64,000 nucleotides of DNA from Teredinibacter franksiae. Lineage in GTDB: Bacteria; Pseudomonadota; Gammaproteobacteria; Pseudomonadales; Cellvibrionaceae. The notes under the pieces were generated by a model that did no database searches, was not told where the DNA came from, and saw nothing but the letters and a program-made list of their open reading frames with translations. Shown piece after piece: positions 8,890 to 18,002 of this stretch; position 1 is the first letter of the stretch, and each line of letters starts with the position of its first letter. Position numbers and translations under genes: made by a program. The DNA is taken from the NCBI RefSeq assembly GCF_014218805.1, contig NZ_JACJUV010000001.1, forward strand, positions 1,686,501 through 1,750,500. The letters run 5' to 3'.

Positions 8890-9906
8890 TTATATATCTT
8901 CGAGCGTTAAATACACCAGAGTCTGGTTAAGTAATTGGTAAGCAACCTCCCCAAAAGTAACCGGGCCGGTTAACTGACCAATTTTCTTACCCTCTAGCTC
9001 CGAGTACAGGAAGTTAAGAATACAATTACAGGAAAATGCAATTGTTTTGCTGTCTGAGGCTGGCAAAGCTTGGTTAAACTCAGTCACATAATCGCTAACC
9101 GGGCTAGCAAAACGATACTCTACACCGGGAAATACCGGTGCATATAAATTAACTTCACCATCACCCACTTCCTGAATACTAACGTTGACCATCATGCCTG
9201 AATAATTGGCCACTAAGGGTAAACGCGTATCAATATTGTGCTCTTTAATGTAATCAGATAAGCGCCAATCGGCGCCGTCGACTTTACAGCTGCCAACTGA
9301 AAAACCATTTTCAGGAAACTGAATAGCAGCGCCTTCCCCTGGGTTGAATAGGTTAATGGTTTTAATCTGAGCTACCTGACTATCAGGTAAAGGCACATGA
9401 ATGGCGGCAGCCTGCGTATCGGAAAGTAAACCACCGGCTGGCCCAAAGCCTACTTTGGCAGACCGACTAGCCAGCTCATCTAGATGCACACCCGCAATCC
9501 AACCAATGATGGGTGAAAAAAACATTTTGGGGAAATCGGGCGCATTTTGCGCATAACTGAGATGCACATCAGAGCCGGCAGGTAAAATCAAAAAAGTAAA
9601 CCCGTGCTCCGGTGCTTCTTCTGCAATGCGAGAAATTGTATTCGCATCGTACAAAGTCAGACGCGGTAAGTTATTACTTGGCAACCCGCTAATGGTATTA
9701 ACAAAGAGTGAATCCTGATCGACCTTACCACCCTCTTCAGTCATGAAATAGGGAATTGTTCCCGCAATCCAGTTCCCAGAAGGAAGAGACGCCAGTACAC
9801 GCTCGTCACCGGAGATAATCATGTAATCTCCTCGGGAAATCATATTCACGACTTCGTCTCGACTCACAGTCGAACTTACAAATGATACGGACCCTGCTGC
9901 AGACAT
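8890..9906 (-). CDS. unrecognised protein with FIST-C-like C-terminus
   Basis: A 338-residue cytoplasmic protein (no signal or membrane segment). I recognise no characterised homologue; a DUF6976-type family name may apply but this is from memory. The C-terminal part, with SCNCILNFLY followed by a Gly-rich turn and TFGEVAYQLLNQTLVYL, resembles the end of FIST-C domains, which are putative small-ligand sensors often located beside signal-transduction genes. Two close cysteines (SCNC) sit in that segment. It is 22 bp downstream of the gene at 9929-11179 on the same strand and is probably co-transcribed with it. Start ATG at 9906 is supported by GGAG about 9 bases upstream. Confidence 0.7.
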   Translation of the reverse strand: MSAAGSVSFVSSTVSRDEVVNMISRGDYMIISGDERVLASLPSGNWIAGTIPYFMTEEGGKVDQDSLFVNTISGLPSNNLPRLTLYDANTISRIAEEAPEHGFTFLILPAGSDVHLSYAQNAPDFPKMFFSPIIGWIAGVHLDELASRSAKVGFGPAGGLLSDTQAAAIHVPLPDSQVAQIKTINLFNPGEGAAIQFPENGFSVGSCKVDGADWRLSDYIKEHNIDTRLPLVANYSGMMVNVSIQEVGDGEVNLYAPVFPGVEYRFASPVSDYVTEFNQALPASDSKTIAFSCNCILNFLYSELEGKKIGQLTGPVTFGEVAYQLLNQTLVYLTLEDI

Positions 9907-9928
9907 GGCTTACTCCAAATACAAATTA

Positions 9929-11179
9929 TTAAACGGCTGCGACTTGTTTTAACAAGACACCCACTTCCTGACGCATTGCTCTCTGGTTATGTTTGAGGAA
10001 ATCGCGAATACGTCGCGCCGCCTCCAACTTCACCACGGGCTCGGGTTTACTGCTAACCTGTGCTCGCAGCTTTGCCAGCAACAACCTGTAAGCCACATGA
10101 TTACTAGGAACAAAGCTATCGTCTTCAAGGATTCTTTGCCAGATACGATGTTCAGCATCGGGTAACGACAAGCTAGATTTTTGACGAATTTGCATCGCCC
10201 TGTTCAGAAGCACCAATTCAGGTTTGAGTGTGCGGTAATTTTTACGAAAATAGTCACGTAAAGTTTCTATCGCTTGAATTTTTGCTTCCTTGGTGTGCCC
10301 TTGAACAAAAGCCGTACGCTGACGGGATACTAACAGATTCAAGGGAACGCTTTGTGAATTTAGGGTTAGTTTACCGCTAAGCAAATCCAACCAAACCGGA
10401 CTTTTCAAAGCAGGCAAAACTAATTTCTGTTTACTGCTAACAGCCCGTGCACGCTGCTTTAATCTGGCGGAGGTAATACCGCACAGCTGCTCGATTTCAT
10501 TTTCTAGCTGGCCAATATTTTCAATAAAGAACGACCGAAGCTCAAGCTTCAAAGCCAATAAATTTTCGGCAGATTCAATTTTAGCCGCCGCCAATTTAAT
10601 TTTACTCAGTAGAAATTTTAACGGCAATATATTGGTGCGAAGTATAAGCTGGTCACTCAATATACGATCCCATACTGGATCCATTTCAGTGGGAAGGTGT
10701 GTAAGCGCTTTAATATTGGCGGGTGTTTTCTCCAAATCGTCGCTTATTGCCTTAAGTGTGATTTCATTTAGACCATAAAGATCTGATATCACACCAAAAT
10801 CGACGCCCTTAACATGGGCAAGCGCGACTTGCTGGCGTATGAAATTTGAGTAATGCCTAGAGGGGTGTCCCAAAAACGCTTGCTGAAAAATCAACTCACG
10901 ACCAATAAAAGAGGTGTTATCGATAGCAGATTTCGGTACCTGCGCATGGATAATACAGCTATAGCGACCGACATTCATGTACCGCCAAGTACCTGGAATA
11001 AACTCTTCTTCTACACTTTTCCTCCCGGCATTGAATAGCCCGAATGATCGTTTTGTCTCGGGCAACTCCAAAACAACATCAAACTTTTTCGCAACCTCAT
11101 CAATATTTGCAGATTTAATAAGCCACGGTGACTGAATACCTAGAGCATGCTCCAGGCCGCGAAGATCATTTCGTTCCAT
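9929..11179 (-). CDS. protein with ISL3-transposase-like N-terminus and three helical repeats
   Basis: A 416-residue protein. Residues ~8-135 resemble the N-terminal DNA-binding part of ISL3-family transposases: LGIQSPWLIKS, then the tell-tale W-R-Y-x-N-x-G-x-Y ... IHAQVPKS, then a helical segment like the family's HTH. The zinc-binding cysteines expected before the Trp-Arg motif are replaced, and no DDE catalytic domain follows. Instead, residues ~165-416 hold three diverged repeats of ~75-85 residues, each beginning with a Trp (PVWDRIL, PVWLDLL, RIWQRIL) and rich in Leu/Arg/Lys helices. First gene of a two-gene unit with the FIST-like gene. It looks like a domesticated transposase fragment given a host role; function unknown. 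Confidence 0.7.
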   Translation of the reverse strand: MERNDLRGLEHALGIQSPWLIKSANIDEVAKKFDVVLELPETKRSFGLFNAGRKSVEEEFIPGTWRYMNVGRYSCIIHAQVPKSAIDNTSFIGRELIFQQAFLGHPSRHYSNFIRQQVALAHVKGVDFGVISDLYGLNEITLKAISDDLEKTPANIKALTHLPTEMDPVWDRILSDQLILRTNILPLKFLLSKIKLAAAKIESAENLLALKLELRSFFIENIGQLENEIEQLCGITSARLKQRARAVSSKQKLVLPALKSPVWLDLLSGKLTLNSQSVPLNLLVSRQRTAFVQGHTKEAKIQAIETLRDYFRKNYRTLKPELVLLNRAMQIRQKSSLSLPDAEHRIWQRILEDDSFVPSNHVAYRLLLAKLRAQVSSKPEPVVKLEAARRIRDFLKHNQRAMRQEVGVLLKQVAAV

Positions 11180-11794
11180 CCTGTACTCCTAATTGTTAGC
11201 ACAGACGTGACGTAAAATGCGTCCAGCAAACCACGCTGCAATTAACTCTATAACTGTAGCAGTTAAATTTTTTTTGTAGCCCTAACATTTTAATTTCAAC
11301 AAAAATGTTAAATGGTGTTCCGTCCCATGGCGGTGAATAGAACCAGAAAGTATAAGTTATTGTCAATCTAATAGTTTGGTATTGGACATGGATAACACAG
11401 ACTTATTTGATTCCGTCTAAATAATTAATTTTTTATGTACCTAAATCATCACATAAAAACAGACAATTGCCTAACAACCGCTTCGTTTAATTCATTTTTT
11501 GGTGTGCAAAATTACGCGCCAACACCACACATGCAATAATGTATTTATTACTCGATAACCTTTCAGGCTACCCACTTATTACAAAACATGTGAACCAATT
11601 ACCATTCTTGGCGCGCACGGTCTTTCCATGGCGCCTCGAACTTTCACCCGTTTAGATTCACCTTATGTAAAATTAAACGACAGTTCGATTGTTGCCAGCA
11701 GGTAGCAACTCATATTTGAAGGAGCGTAAATACTCTATCGGATAGATTTCCGAATAATTCACTATTTTGAATGCGTATGAGGAGTTTGTAGTAC
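11180..11794. other. 615-bp intergenic region between divergent genes
   Basis: This A/T-rich stretch must contain promoters for the genes on either side. I see a 9-bp perfect inverted repeat (11283-11291 with 11302-11310) about 105 bp upstream of the minus-strand pair, and a plausible Shine-Dalgarno GAGG before the ATG at 11795. No further gene is evident. Confidence 0.5.
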
Positions 11795-12781
11795 ATGGCT
11801 AAGTCAAATAAATTGAATGTAGGTATAATTGGCTCCGGAAAAATCGGCACGGATTTGCTGATCAAGATCCAACGCTCGCATTTTCTTCACTGCGATTTAT
11901 TCGTCGGAAGAGATTCAGAATCCCCTGGTATACAAGCCGCTCGATCCATGGGAGTAAATATATCCACGAAAAGTCTCGATGCTTTTCGAGAACACAGCTC
12001 GCCACTCGATCTGGTGTTTGATGCAACCTCTGCAAGCGATCATAAACAACACGCGCAATATTTTCTTGAGGCAGGCATAAAAGCGATAGACTTAACACCC
12101 GCCAAGGTGGGTCGGTTTTGCATCCCCTCAATTGATGCAGAAGCCGTTACACATGAAGCCAATATCAATATGGTGACCTGTGGCGGGCAAGCGTCGATCC
12201 CAGTGGTACATACTCTGTCGAAGGTATACCCAAACATTTCCCATCTGGAGGTGGAATCTCACCTCGCTGCCGACTCCGTTGGCCCGGCAACACTCGCGAA
12301 TATAGACGAGTACTATTCCACAACCGCTTCAGCCATTTCTGCCTATACCTGTATTCAAAATGTGTCGGTTAAACTCCAGGTTGAACAAAGCGCATGGAAA
12401 CCCGATATGCTCACCATCATTCGCGCCTATACCAACGACAACGACGTTGAAAAGCTCTACGAGCCACTGATGAGCCGTGTGCTGGAGGTGCGCAAGCAGG
12501 TTCCTGGTTACCATATTGTTGGCACCCCCACTTACCGTGATGGCGCTATAGAGATCCTCGTGAGTGTGCGCGGCCAGGGTGATTGGATACCCAGCCACGC
12601 CGGCAACCTCGACATTATCAATTGCGCGGCCATTGCCATTGCAGAAAGCTATGCTCAACATGTAGGCGTACAGCCAGGTCATTCTCAGGGACAGGGTAAT
12701 GGCGAGCCCATTCAGGGCACTTTTGGCTCTTTGTTGGGTTTTCTAGGCAAAGGCAACAAATCTCTACCTAAAACGGCATAG
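11795..12781 (+). CDS. acetaldehyde dehydrogenase (acetylating), MhpF/DmpF-like
   Basis: A 328-residue NAD-dependent enzyme that converts acetaldehyde and CoA to acetyl-CoA. The N-terminal Rossmann motif GIIGSGKIGTD starts at residue 10, FDATSA is at ~75-80, and the catalytic Cys129 sits in NMVTCGGQASIP. The C-terminal AGNLDIINCAA motif is also conserved. Length is slightly above MhpF. In aromatic meta-cleavage operons this enzyme is always beside and complexed with 4-hydroxy-2-oxovalerate aldolase (MhpE/DmpG); no aldolase gene is present here, so it is an orphan and may serve another aldehyde. A long, structured 5' intergenic region precedes it. Confidence 0.85.
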   Translation: MAKSNKLNVGIIGSGKIGTDLLIKIQRSHFLHCDLFVGRDSESPGIQAARSMGVNISTKSLDAFREHSSPLDLVFDATSASDHKQHAQYFLEAGIKAIDLTPAKVGRFCIPSIDAEAVTHEANINMVTCGGQASIPVVHTLSKVYPNISHLEVESHLAADSVGPATLANIDEYYSTTASAISAYTCIQNVSVKLQVEQSAWKPDMLTIIRAYTNDNDVEKLYEPLMSRVLEVRKQVPGYHIVGTPTYRDGAIEILVSVRGQGDWIPSHAGNLDIINCAAIAIAESYAQHVGVQPGHSQGQGNGEPIQGTFGSLLGFLGKGNKSLPKTA

Positions 12782-12925
12782 TGTGCAAATGGCCTGTGCC
12801 CGCCGGTAACGGAGTGAGTCTGCAATAGTTCTTACGGAGTGGGGCTTTTATATTAGGTAAAGCGGCCCAAAATCGTTCTATTCGTGTAAAATCGCGCCTT
12901 TTATCTTGACGAGATTGAGGCACCC

Positions 12926-13564
12926 ATGACTGACACCACCCCCTCCGATATTGAGCTATCCTCCAACGAAAGCCGTGTTTCCTACGGCATTGGCTTGCAG
13001 GTTGGCAAGCAATTGTCTGAAAACACCTTCGAAGGCATGAACTACAACGCTGTCGCTAAAGGCGTTGTGGATGCACTAGAGGGCAATACCCCAGAGGTAT
13101 CCGACGCAGACCTTAACGCTGCCTTTGCTGAAATCCGTGGCCGAATGGAGGCCGCTGAAGCAGAGCAAGCCACAACCAAGGCCGCCGATGGCGAAGCCTT
13201 TCTCGCAGAAAACGCTAAAAAACCCGGTATTACCGTTACCGAAAGCGGCCTGCAATATGAAATCCTAGCAAGCGGAGACGGCGATAAGCCCACAGCATCC
13301 TCCACGGTACGCACGCATTACCACGGAACACTCATCGACGGCACCGTTTTTGACAGCTCAGTGAGCCGAGGCGAACCAGCGGAATTCCCTGTTAACGGTG
13401 TAATCGCCGGTTGGACTGAAGCGCTGCAATTAATGCCTGTTGGCGCCAAGTGGAAGCTGTATATTCCCTACGACCTCGCTTATGGCCCCCGCGGTGCGGG
13501 TGGTTCCATCGCCCCCTACGCCGCCCTGGTATTTGAAGTAGAACTCCTAGAAATCATCTCCTAA
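12926..13564 (+). CDS. FKBP-type peptidyl-prolyl cis-trans isomerase, FklB-like
   Basis: A 212-residue FklB/FKBP22-type isomerase. Residues ~15-110 form the N-terminal dimerisation domain (SYGIGLQVGKQL and following helices), and ~115-212 the FKBP domain with VRTHYHGTLIDGTVFDSS and GWTEALQLMPVGAKWKLYIP, the conserved active-site strands. There is no signal peptide, which points to the cytoplasm. It catalyses proline isomerisation during protein folding. rdgC follows after 16 bp, suggesting co-transcription. A second FKBP gene lies at 16319-16747. Confidence 0.92.
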   Translation: MTDTTPSDIELSSNESRVSYGIGLQVGKQLSENTFEGMNYNAVAKGVVDALEGNTPEVSDADLNAAFAEIRGRMEAAEAEQATTKAADGEAFLAENAKKPGITVTESGLQYEILASGDGDKPTASSTVRTHYHGTLIDGTVFDSSVSRGEPAEFPVNGVIAGWTEALQLMPVGAKWKLYIPYDLAYGPRGAGGSIAPYAALVFEVELLEIIS

Positions 13565-13580
13565 GGCTAAGGTAAATTTC

Positions 13581-14489
13581 ATGTGGTTTAAAAACCTGCG
13601 TATATATCGTCTGGGTAAAACGTTTGAGTCTTCGCCCGAACAGCTCGCAGAGGCATTGGAACCTTTTGTTTTTCAACCCTGTGGAAAACTCGATCCAGCC
13701 CGTTACGGCTGGGTCGCACCACTTGGTCGACAAGGCACAGAGCTTGTTCATGCCTGCAGCGGCAATATTATGGTGTGCGCCAAACGACAGGAAAAAATTC
13801 TGCCGGCCGCCGTTATAAAAGAAGTACTTGAAGACAAAATCGAGACCATTTCTTCCGAAGAGGGGCGCAGCGTAAGCCGCAAAGAACGCGAAGCTCTCAA
13901 AGATGAAGTGATCTTTTCACTCATGCCAAGAGCTTTGGCAAAATCCAGCCTGGATTTTGCCTACATAGCCCCTCAACAACACTGGGTAATTGCCAACGCC
14001 TCGTCGGCCAAACGCGGGGAAGACATCACCAGTGGTCTGCGCGAGGCGCTTGGATCTTTCCCTGCCGTACCCCTCGGTAGTCACAACCCACCCGTTGCCG
14101 CTATGACAGACTGGTTGCGCAACAGTGCAGCACCTTCACCCTTCACGTTAGGAGAGGAATGCGAACTACAGGCGCCTAAAGACGGCAGAATTATCCGCTG
14201 TAAAAATCAGGATTTAACGGCAGAGGAGGTACTCAACCATATTCACTCGGGTATGGTTGTATGCAAACTGGCGCTCACCTGGAACGACGCTGTCCACTTT
14301 ATTCTGGACGACCAGTTAGCCATCAAGCGCGTAAAGTTTGAGGATAAACTGCTCGACCAAGCAAATGATCGCCAAGCCGAATCAGCAGCAGAACAATTTG
14401 ATGCCGACTTTGCGGTAATGGCAACAGAGCTTCACCAACTGCTCAACGATCTTCTTCAGGCACTTGGAGGTGAAGCGAGAGAGAGTTAG
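13581..14489 (+). CDS. rdgC: recombination-associated protein RdgC
   Basis: A 302-residue nucleoid-associated protein that forms a ring around DNA and restrains RecA. The N-terminus (MWFKNLRIYRLGK) and the segment around FQPCGKLDPARYGWV are diagnostic for RdgC, and the length is typical for the family. It lies directly downstream of an FKBP gene. No frameshift or unusual feature is visible. Confidence 0.95.
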   Translation: MWFKNLRIYRLGKTFESSPEQLAEALEPFVFQPCGKLDPARYGWVAPLGRQGTELVHACSGNIMVCAKRQEKILPAAVIKEVLEDKIETISSEEGRSVSRKEREALKDEVIFSLMPRALAKSSLDFAYIAPQQHWVIANASSAKRGEDITSGLREALGSFPAVPLGSHNPPVAAMTDWLRNSAAPSPFTLGEECELQAPKDGRIIRCKNQDLTAEEVLNHIHSGMVVCKLALTWNDAVHFILDDQLAIKRVKFEDKLLDQANDRQAESAAEQFDADFAVMATELHQLLNDLLQALGGEARES

Positions 14490-14574
14490 TTTTCTCCGGC
14501 AATTTGTATCACCATTACTTTCACCTAAGTAGCGATAAAGTGGCAGCGCACCATTTAAGTAAGGAAGATAAAAA

Positions 14575-15810
14575 ATGGATACTTCGCTCGGCGATAGCGC
14601 TGCCGCCAACCCCGCAACAACAACAGCAACAGCAACAACAGCAACAGCAACAGCAACAATAGCAAACAACACTCACATACCCGCGCTTACCGGCGTTCGT
14701 TTTTTTGCCGTGCTCCACATTTTCATGTTTCACCTTTGGGTGTTATACGATATGGATAAGCCCGCGCAATACAGTGAACTCGTCAGCGGCTTCTCTCGCT
14801 TACCTGAATTCGTTGTTAACGTTTTTTCTAACGGCTGGATGTCGACAAGCTTCTTTTTTATTTTGTCAGGTTTTATTCTCAGCTATTTGTATTGGGGGGA
14901 GGACGGTAAAATTGTCGGCGGTGCTCGACGCTTTTGGTTTCGTCGCCTAGCGCGACTCTACCCCATCCACGTCATTTGCCTGCTTATCACGCTCGTTGTC
15001 GTCGGCCCTTATTTATTGTCTTTTAGCCCCCTGAGTGAAATTATTCCTAGTGCATTTGCTACCCTGCTTTTAGTACAAGCTTGGTATCCGCCTTTTGTAC
15101 CCGACTGGAACTGGCCCGCTTGGACAATCTCCGCACTGCTTTTTCTTTATTTAATTATGCCTTGGTTAATCGCTAAACTATCCAGCCTTTCCAAGACGCA
15201 GTTGAAAATATTATTGCTGGCGTTACCCGTTATTGCACTGCTTCCTACAGTTGTGTATGCCGTTTATTTTCCAGCAGGCAGCGAACCACAGCAAAATTGG
15301 CAAATATTTATTGGCTCTACGCCGGTATTCTGGGTTGCGCAATTTGTTTTCGGCATGGTGCTGAGCCGCGCATTTGGCATTTCGCGCTTTAACCTCCACT
15401 GGCGCGAAGGCGGCAATAGAATGTTGGCCTGGGGTGACCTAGCATTAATCGCTGTTATTACCGTGGCGTGTATCCCCAACATTCTAGAGCCACTGAAGTT
15501 TTTTGTCCGACACGGGCTAATGATGCCCCTGTACGCCATTATAATTCTAGACTTTGCCAAAGGTAACGGTGTTGCCGCCCGCCTGTTTTCGCTGCCCGGA
15601 ACAGGTTTTTTGGGGGAAACCGCGTTTTCGCTTTTTATTTGGCAGAACATGGCCATGGTGATCTGCTGGATAACAGCCGAAAATATTGCTGGCGCGGGGT
15701 TTCAACAGGTTTGGGCTGCGCCGCTAGGGCTGGCAGTTTTCGCTATTATCAGCACTTATGCTGTTGAAAAACCCATTGCGCGTAAACTACGCGAACGTTT
15801 TGAACGATAA
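14575..15810 (+). CDS. acyltransferase family 3 (OafA-like) membrane protein
   Basis: A 411-residue integral membrane acyltransferase of the Acyl_transf_3 family, which O-acetylates surface sugars or other acceptors. Family signs are IPALTGVRFFAVLHIFMFH near residues 35-55 (Arg and His of the active site) and the FILSGFILSYLYW segment followed by RRFWFRRLARLYPIH. About ten hydrophobic segments are visible. The first ~33 residues are a Thr/Ala low-complexity tract encoded by a CAACAG-type repeat. An AAGGAAG Shine-Dalgarno supports the start at 14575. The acceptor cannot be told from the context. Confidence 0.87.
   Translation: MDTSLGDSAAANPATTTATATTATATATIANNTHIPALTGVRFFAVLHIFMFHLWVLYDMDKPAQYSELVSGFSRLPEFVVNVFSNGWMSTSFFFILSGFILSYLYWGEDGKIVGGARRFWFRRLARLYPIHVICLLITLVVVGPYLLSFSPLSEIIPSAFATLLLVQAWYPPFVPDWNWPAWTISALLFLYLIMPWLIAKLSSLSKTQLKILLLALPVIALLPTVVYAVYFPAGSEPQQNWQIFIGSTPVFWVAQFVFGMVLSRAFGISRFNLHWREGGNRMLAWGDLALIAVITVACIPNILEPLKFFVRHGLMMPLYAIIILDFAKGNGVAARLFSLPGTGFLGETAFSLFIWQNMAMVICWITAENIAGAGFQQVWAAPLGLAVFAIISTYAVEKPIARKLRERFER
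14614..14659 (+). repeat. CAA/CAG microsatellite inside the acyltransferase gene
   Basis: A run of CAA and CAG triplets, partly organised as six-base units, encodes alternating Thr and Ala in the acyltransferase N-terminus. Because the unit is a multiple of three, slippage would lengthen or shorten the tract without breaking the frame. Confidence 0.85.
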
Positions 15811-15914
15811 AGAGAAGGTGCCCTTAACAAGTCTCCCCTGTATTTATTGATCTTAACCTCTGCAGGGCATTACAGCGCGAGTGAACAATACTGCACGCTC
15901 GCGTTATTTGAAAA

Positions 15915-16319
15915 TTAGCTCAATTCAAAAAGTTTTAACATATCAGGCGAGATGAATGGCCTTCCACGCTCATTAAGTGAAGTACCAGTAATTTTTGCCT
16001 GTAAAACTAATGCGTCATCTCCGGAGCGATAAATACCCTGTAAAAAAACAAAGCGTATCTTTGAAGAGCGCTCGATGCAGGTTTCCACCCAAAACTCATC
16101 ACCGGGCAGTAATGATTTTTTGTAATCCAACTCAGCCCGCACCACCACCAAATGAATTTTTTTGCGGGCGAGCTCAGCAAAATCCACACCCTTTACCCGT
16201 AAAAATTCATGTCGAGCATGCTCAAGATACTGCTGGTAGACACTATTATTTACCACGCCCTGAATATCACACTCGTAGTCACGAACTTTAAGCGTTAGCC
16301 TGTGCGTGAAATCTCTCAT
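15915..16319 (-). CDS. acyl-CoA thioesterase, YbgC/4-hydroxybenzoyl-CoA hotdog family
   Basis: A 134-residue hotdog-fold thioesterase that hydrolyses acyl-CoA esters. The family's active-site region is visible at residues 13-35: the catalytic-type Asp18 in ECDIQGVVNNSVYQQYLEHARHEFL, the counterpart of D-x-x-G-V-V in YbgC. The start codon overlaps the stop codon of the upstream FKBP gene (TGATG), indicating translational coupling. Substrate unknown. Confidence 0.87.
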   Translation of the reverse strand: MRDFTHRLTLKVRDYECDIQGVVNNSVYQQYLEHARHEFLRVKGVDFAELARKKIHLVVVRAELDYKKSLLPGDEFWVETCIERSSKIRFVFLQGIYRSGDDALVLQAKITGTSLNERGRPFISPDMLKLFELS

Positions 16320-16747
16320 CAGAAAACAACCTCCAATAATCGAACATCAAAAATCAGTACGGCGTTTGGACCAATTTTGTTACTAGCGCCACGCTTGCCC
16401 CAGCCTAGTTCAGGGGGAACAACAAACTCATAACGAGCGCCGGGCGACATCATCATCAAACCCTCTCGCAAACCCGGTATGGCCTCTGTCATTGCGAACT
16501 TGTCCGGCATGCCGGTTTTATAGGTGTCCGCTATTACACTACCATCGGCGTTAAGAATACGTTGATTAACCACTACCGTATCTTGCTCTGTTGGCTGAAT
16601 CCCCTGAGCGACCTCGAGTACACGGTACAACAACCCCGTTGCGGTGCTATACACGCCTTCCTGCTGGGAATGCTTGGCGATAAAGGTTTCGCTGGTTTTA
16701 CGATTTTGTCCTGCAGAACCTTTGTTGAGTTTTTTTCGATCTTTCAT
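16319..16747 (-). CDS. FKBP-type peptidyl-prolyl isomerase (short)
   Basis: A 142-residue protein ending in a partial FKBP fold: AIPGLREGLMMMSPGARYEFVVPPELGWGKRG and the closing VLIFDVRLLEV strand are typical of FKBP-type isomerases. The N-terminal ~30 residues are Lys/Ser-rich and lack a signal peptide. The first FKBP strands (usually V-x-V-x-Y-x-G) look weakly conserved, with VVVNQRILNADGSVIADTYKTG in their place, so catalytic activity may be low. Coupled by TGATG overlap to the downstream thioesterase gene. Confidence 0.82.
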   Translation of the reverse strand: MKDRKKLNKGSAGQNRKTSETFIAKHSQQEGVYSTATGLLYRVLEVAQGIQPTEQDTVVVNQRILNADGSVIADTYKTGMPDKFAMTEAIPGLREGLMMMSPGARYEFVVPPELGWGKRGASNKIGPNAVLIFDVRLLEVVF

Positions 16748-16863
16748 GAGTAAATGAATAATTGCCGCATTAAATGCGCCTATTCTACACCAGCGGGATC
16801 AGAACGAAAAAAGCAGTGGCACACATCCGCGCCACCGCCGAAAAGAATAGGCGCTATTGCACC

Positions 16864-17550
16864 CTAAAGATGGGGTAACTGATATCGATCGAGGATTTCG
16901 CGTAGAATTTCTGTAATTTCTAACCGCAATTTAAAATGCCGCTCCTTCGCCAACTGCCAATCACCTACGGCAACCGCCTCAAGGATTTCACCGTACGCAT
17001 CTGTAGTGCTGTATGGCTTTGGGCGTAGTTTGAGCGTTATTTTACGTGCCCGATACGCCTGCGCCCGCACCGTTTCCACCAACACGGCAAGCCGATGATT
17101 ACCCGCTAACGTCGCTAGTAAACGTTGGAATTTTTCTTCTGCTTCGGACCATACGCCAATATCATCGATCCGCAGGGCATCAACCATTTCGGCCACTGCA
17201 TCGGTCATCGGTTGAAGGGCGTCGCGCCCTAAATCCTGCTTTGCCAGCAGCTCTACCGATGTCCCTTCCAGTGCAGTCAGCACCTGGCTGATCTCAATAA
17301 TATCCACGGGAACCAGTGGTAAAACCCGCATCCCTCTCCTTGGAATAAGCTCAATCAACTTTTCGGCCTCCAAACGGATTAGCGCTTCTCGTACCGGTGT
17401 GCGGCTCACACCGAGTGTGCGAGCAAGTTCTGGCTCTAGGGCTTGATAGCCGGGCGGGAATTTATTCGACAGAATGGATTGCTTTAATTGGCGGTAGGCG
17501 CTTTCGACACGGGAAAGCCCCAACTCCTGCGCTTCTTGTTGTTCGCTCAT
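16864..17550 (-). CDS. GntR-family transcriptional regulator, FadR/FCD subfamily
   Basis: A 228-residue regulator with an N-terminal winged helix (residues ~15-80, including EPELARTLGVSRTPVREALIRLE) and an all-helical FCD ligand domain to the C-terminus. I place the start at the ATG at 17550; an upstream in-frame TTG at 17604 would add 18 residues that do not look like part of the fold. FCD regulators usually bind small organic acids and repress a neighbouring catabolic operon. No obvious target is adjacent, so the ligand is unknown. Confidence 0.88.
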   Translation of the reverse strand: MSEQQEAQELGLSRVESAYRQLKQSILSNKFPPGYQALEPELARTLGVSRTPVREALIRLEAEKLIELIPRRGMRVLPLVPVDIIEISQVLTALEGTSVELLAKQDLGRDALQPMTDAVAEMVDALRIDDIGVWSEAEEKFQRLLATLAGNHRLAVLVETVRAQAYRARKITLKLRPKPYSTTDAYGEILEAVAVGDWQLAKERHFKLRLEITEILREILDRYQLPHL

Positions 17551-18002
17551 AGACAGTTCTTTTATTATTAAATGTAACTGAACCCTAAAAATCCCTGAGC
17601 TCAACGTTTGGAGAGATCTCTATAACAAAATCGGCACGAATTGTAACACTCGGTTTTTGGCGATGGGGAGGGTGTGTGGCAAAGTTTTTTGCATTAATTA
17701 TGGCGCCAGAGCAAAAACCCTACTTTGGTAGCAGTCACCGCCCCCTTCATGCATGACTAAATAACTCCTTTCACAAGCTAAAATTAAACCTAAACTCCTA
17801 CCCAAACCATGGCATTAAAAATACTGTGGGAAATACCCACACACAGTCATTAACATGTTACGTAACTGCCCCGGTACTTTTATGGGTGTGATTTATGCGC
17901 CTTGTATCCCAATAGCCACACAATACACCGAATGGCAGTACCGCAGGGAAATCAAAGCCAACAGGCACAAGTTATGCTTTAATTGGTGGGAGCTATGGCA
18001 TT
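17551..18002. other. 452-bp intergenic region
   Basis: Between the divergent GntR gene and the small gene at 18003. A weak 55-codon reading frame (17855-18022) is present but looks random in composition. A GGGAG about 11 bases before 18003 is the likely Shine-Dalgarno of the next gene. I see no other structure. Confidence 0.4.

Noticed and set aside
14521..14733. Poly-Cys frame antisense to the acyltransferase start
   Set aside because: An artefact of the CAA/CAG repeat read on the other strand.
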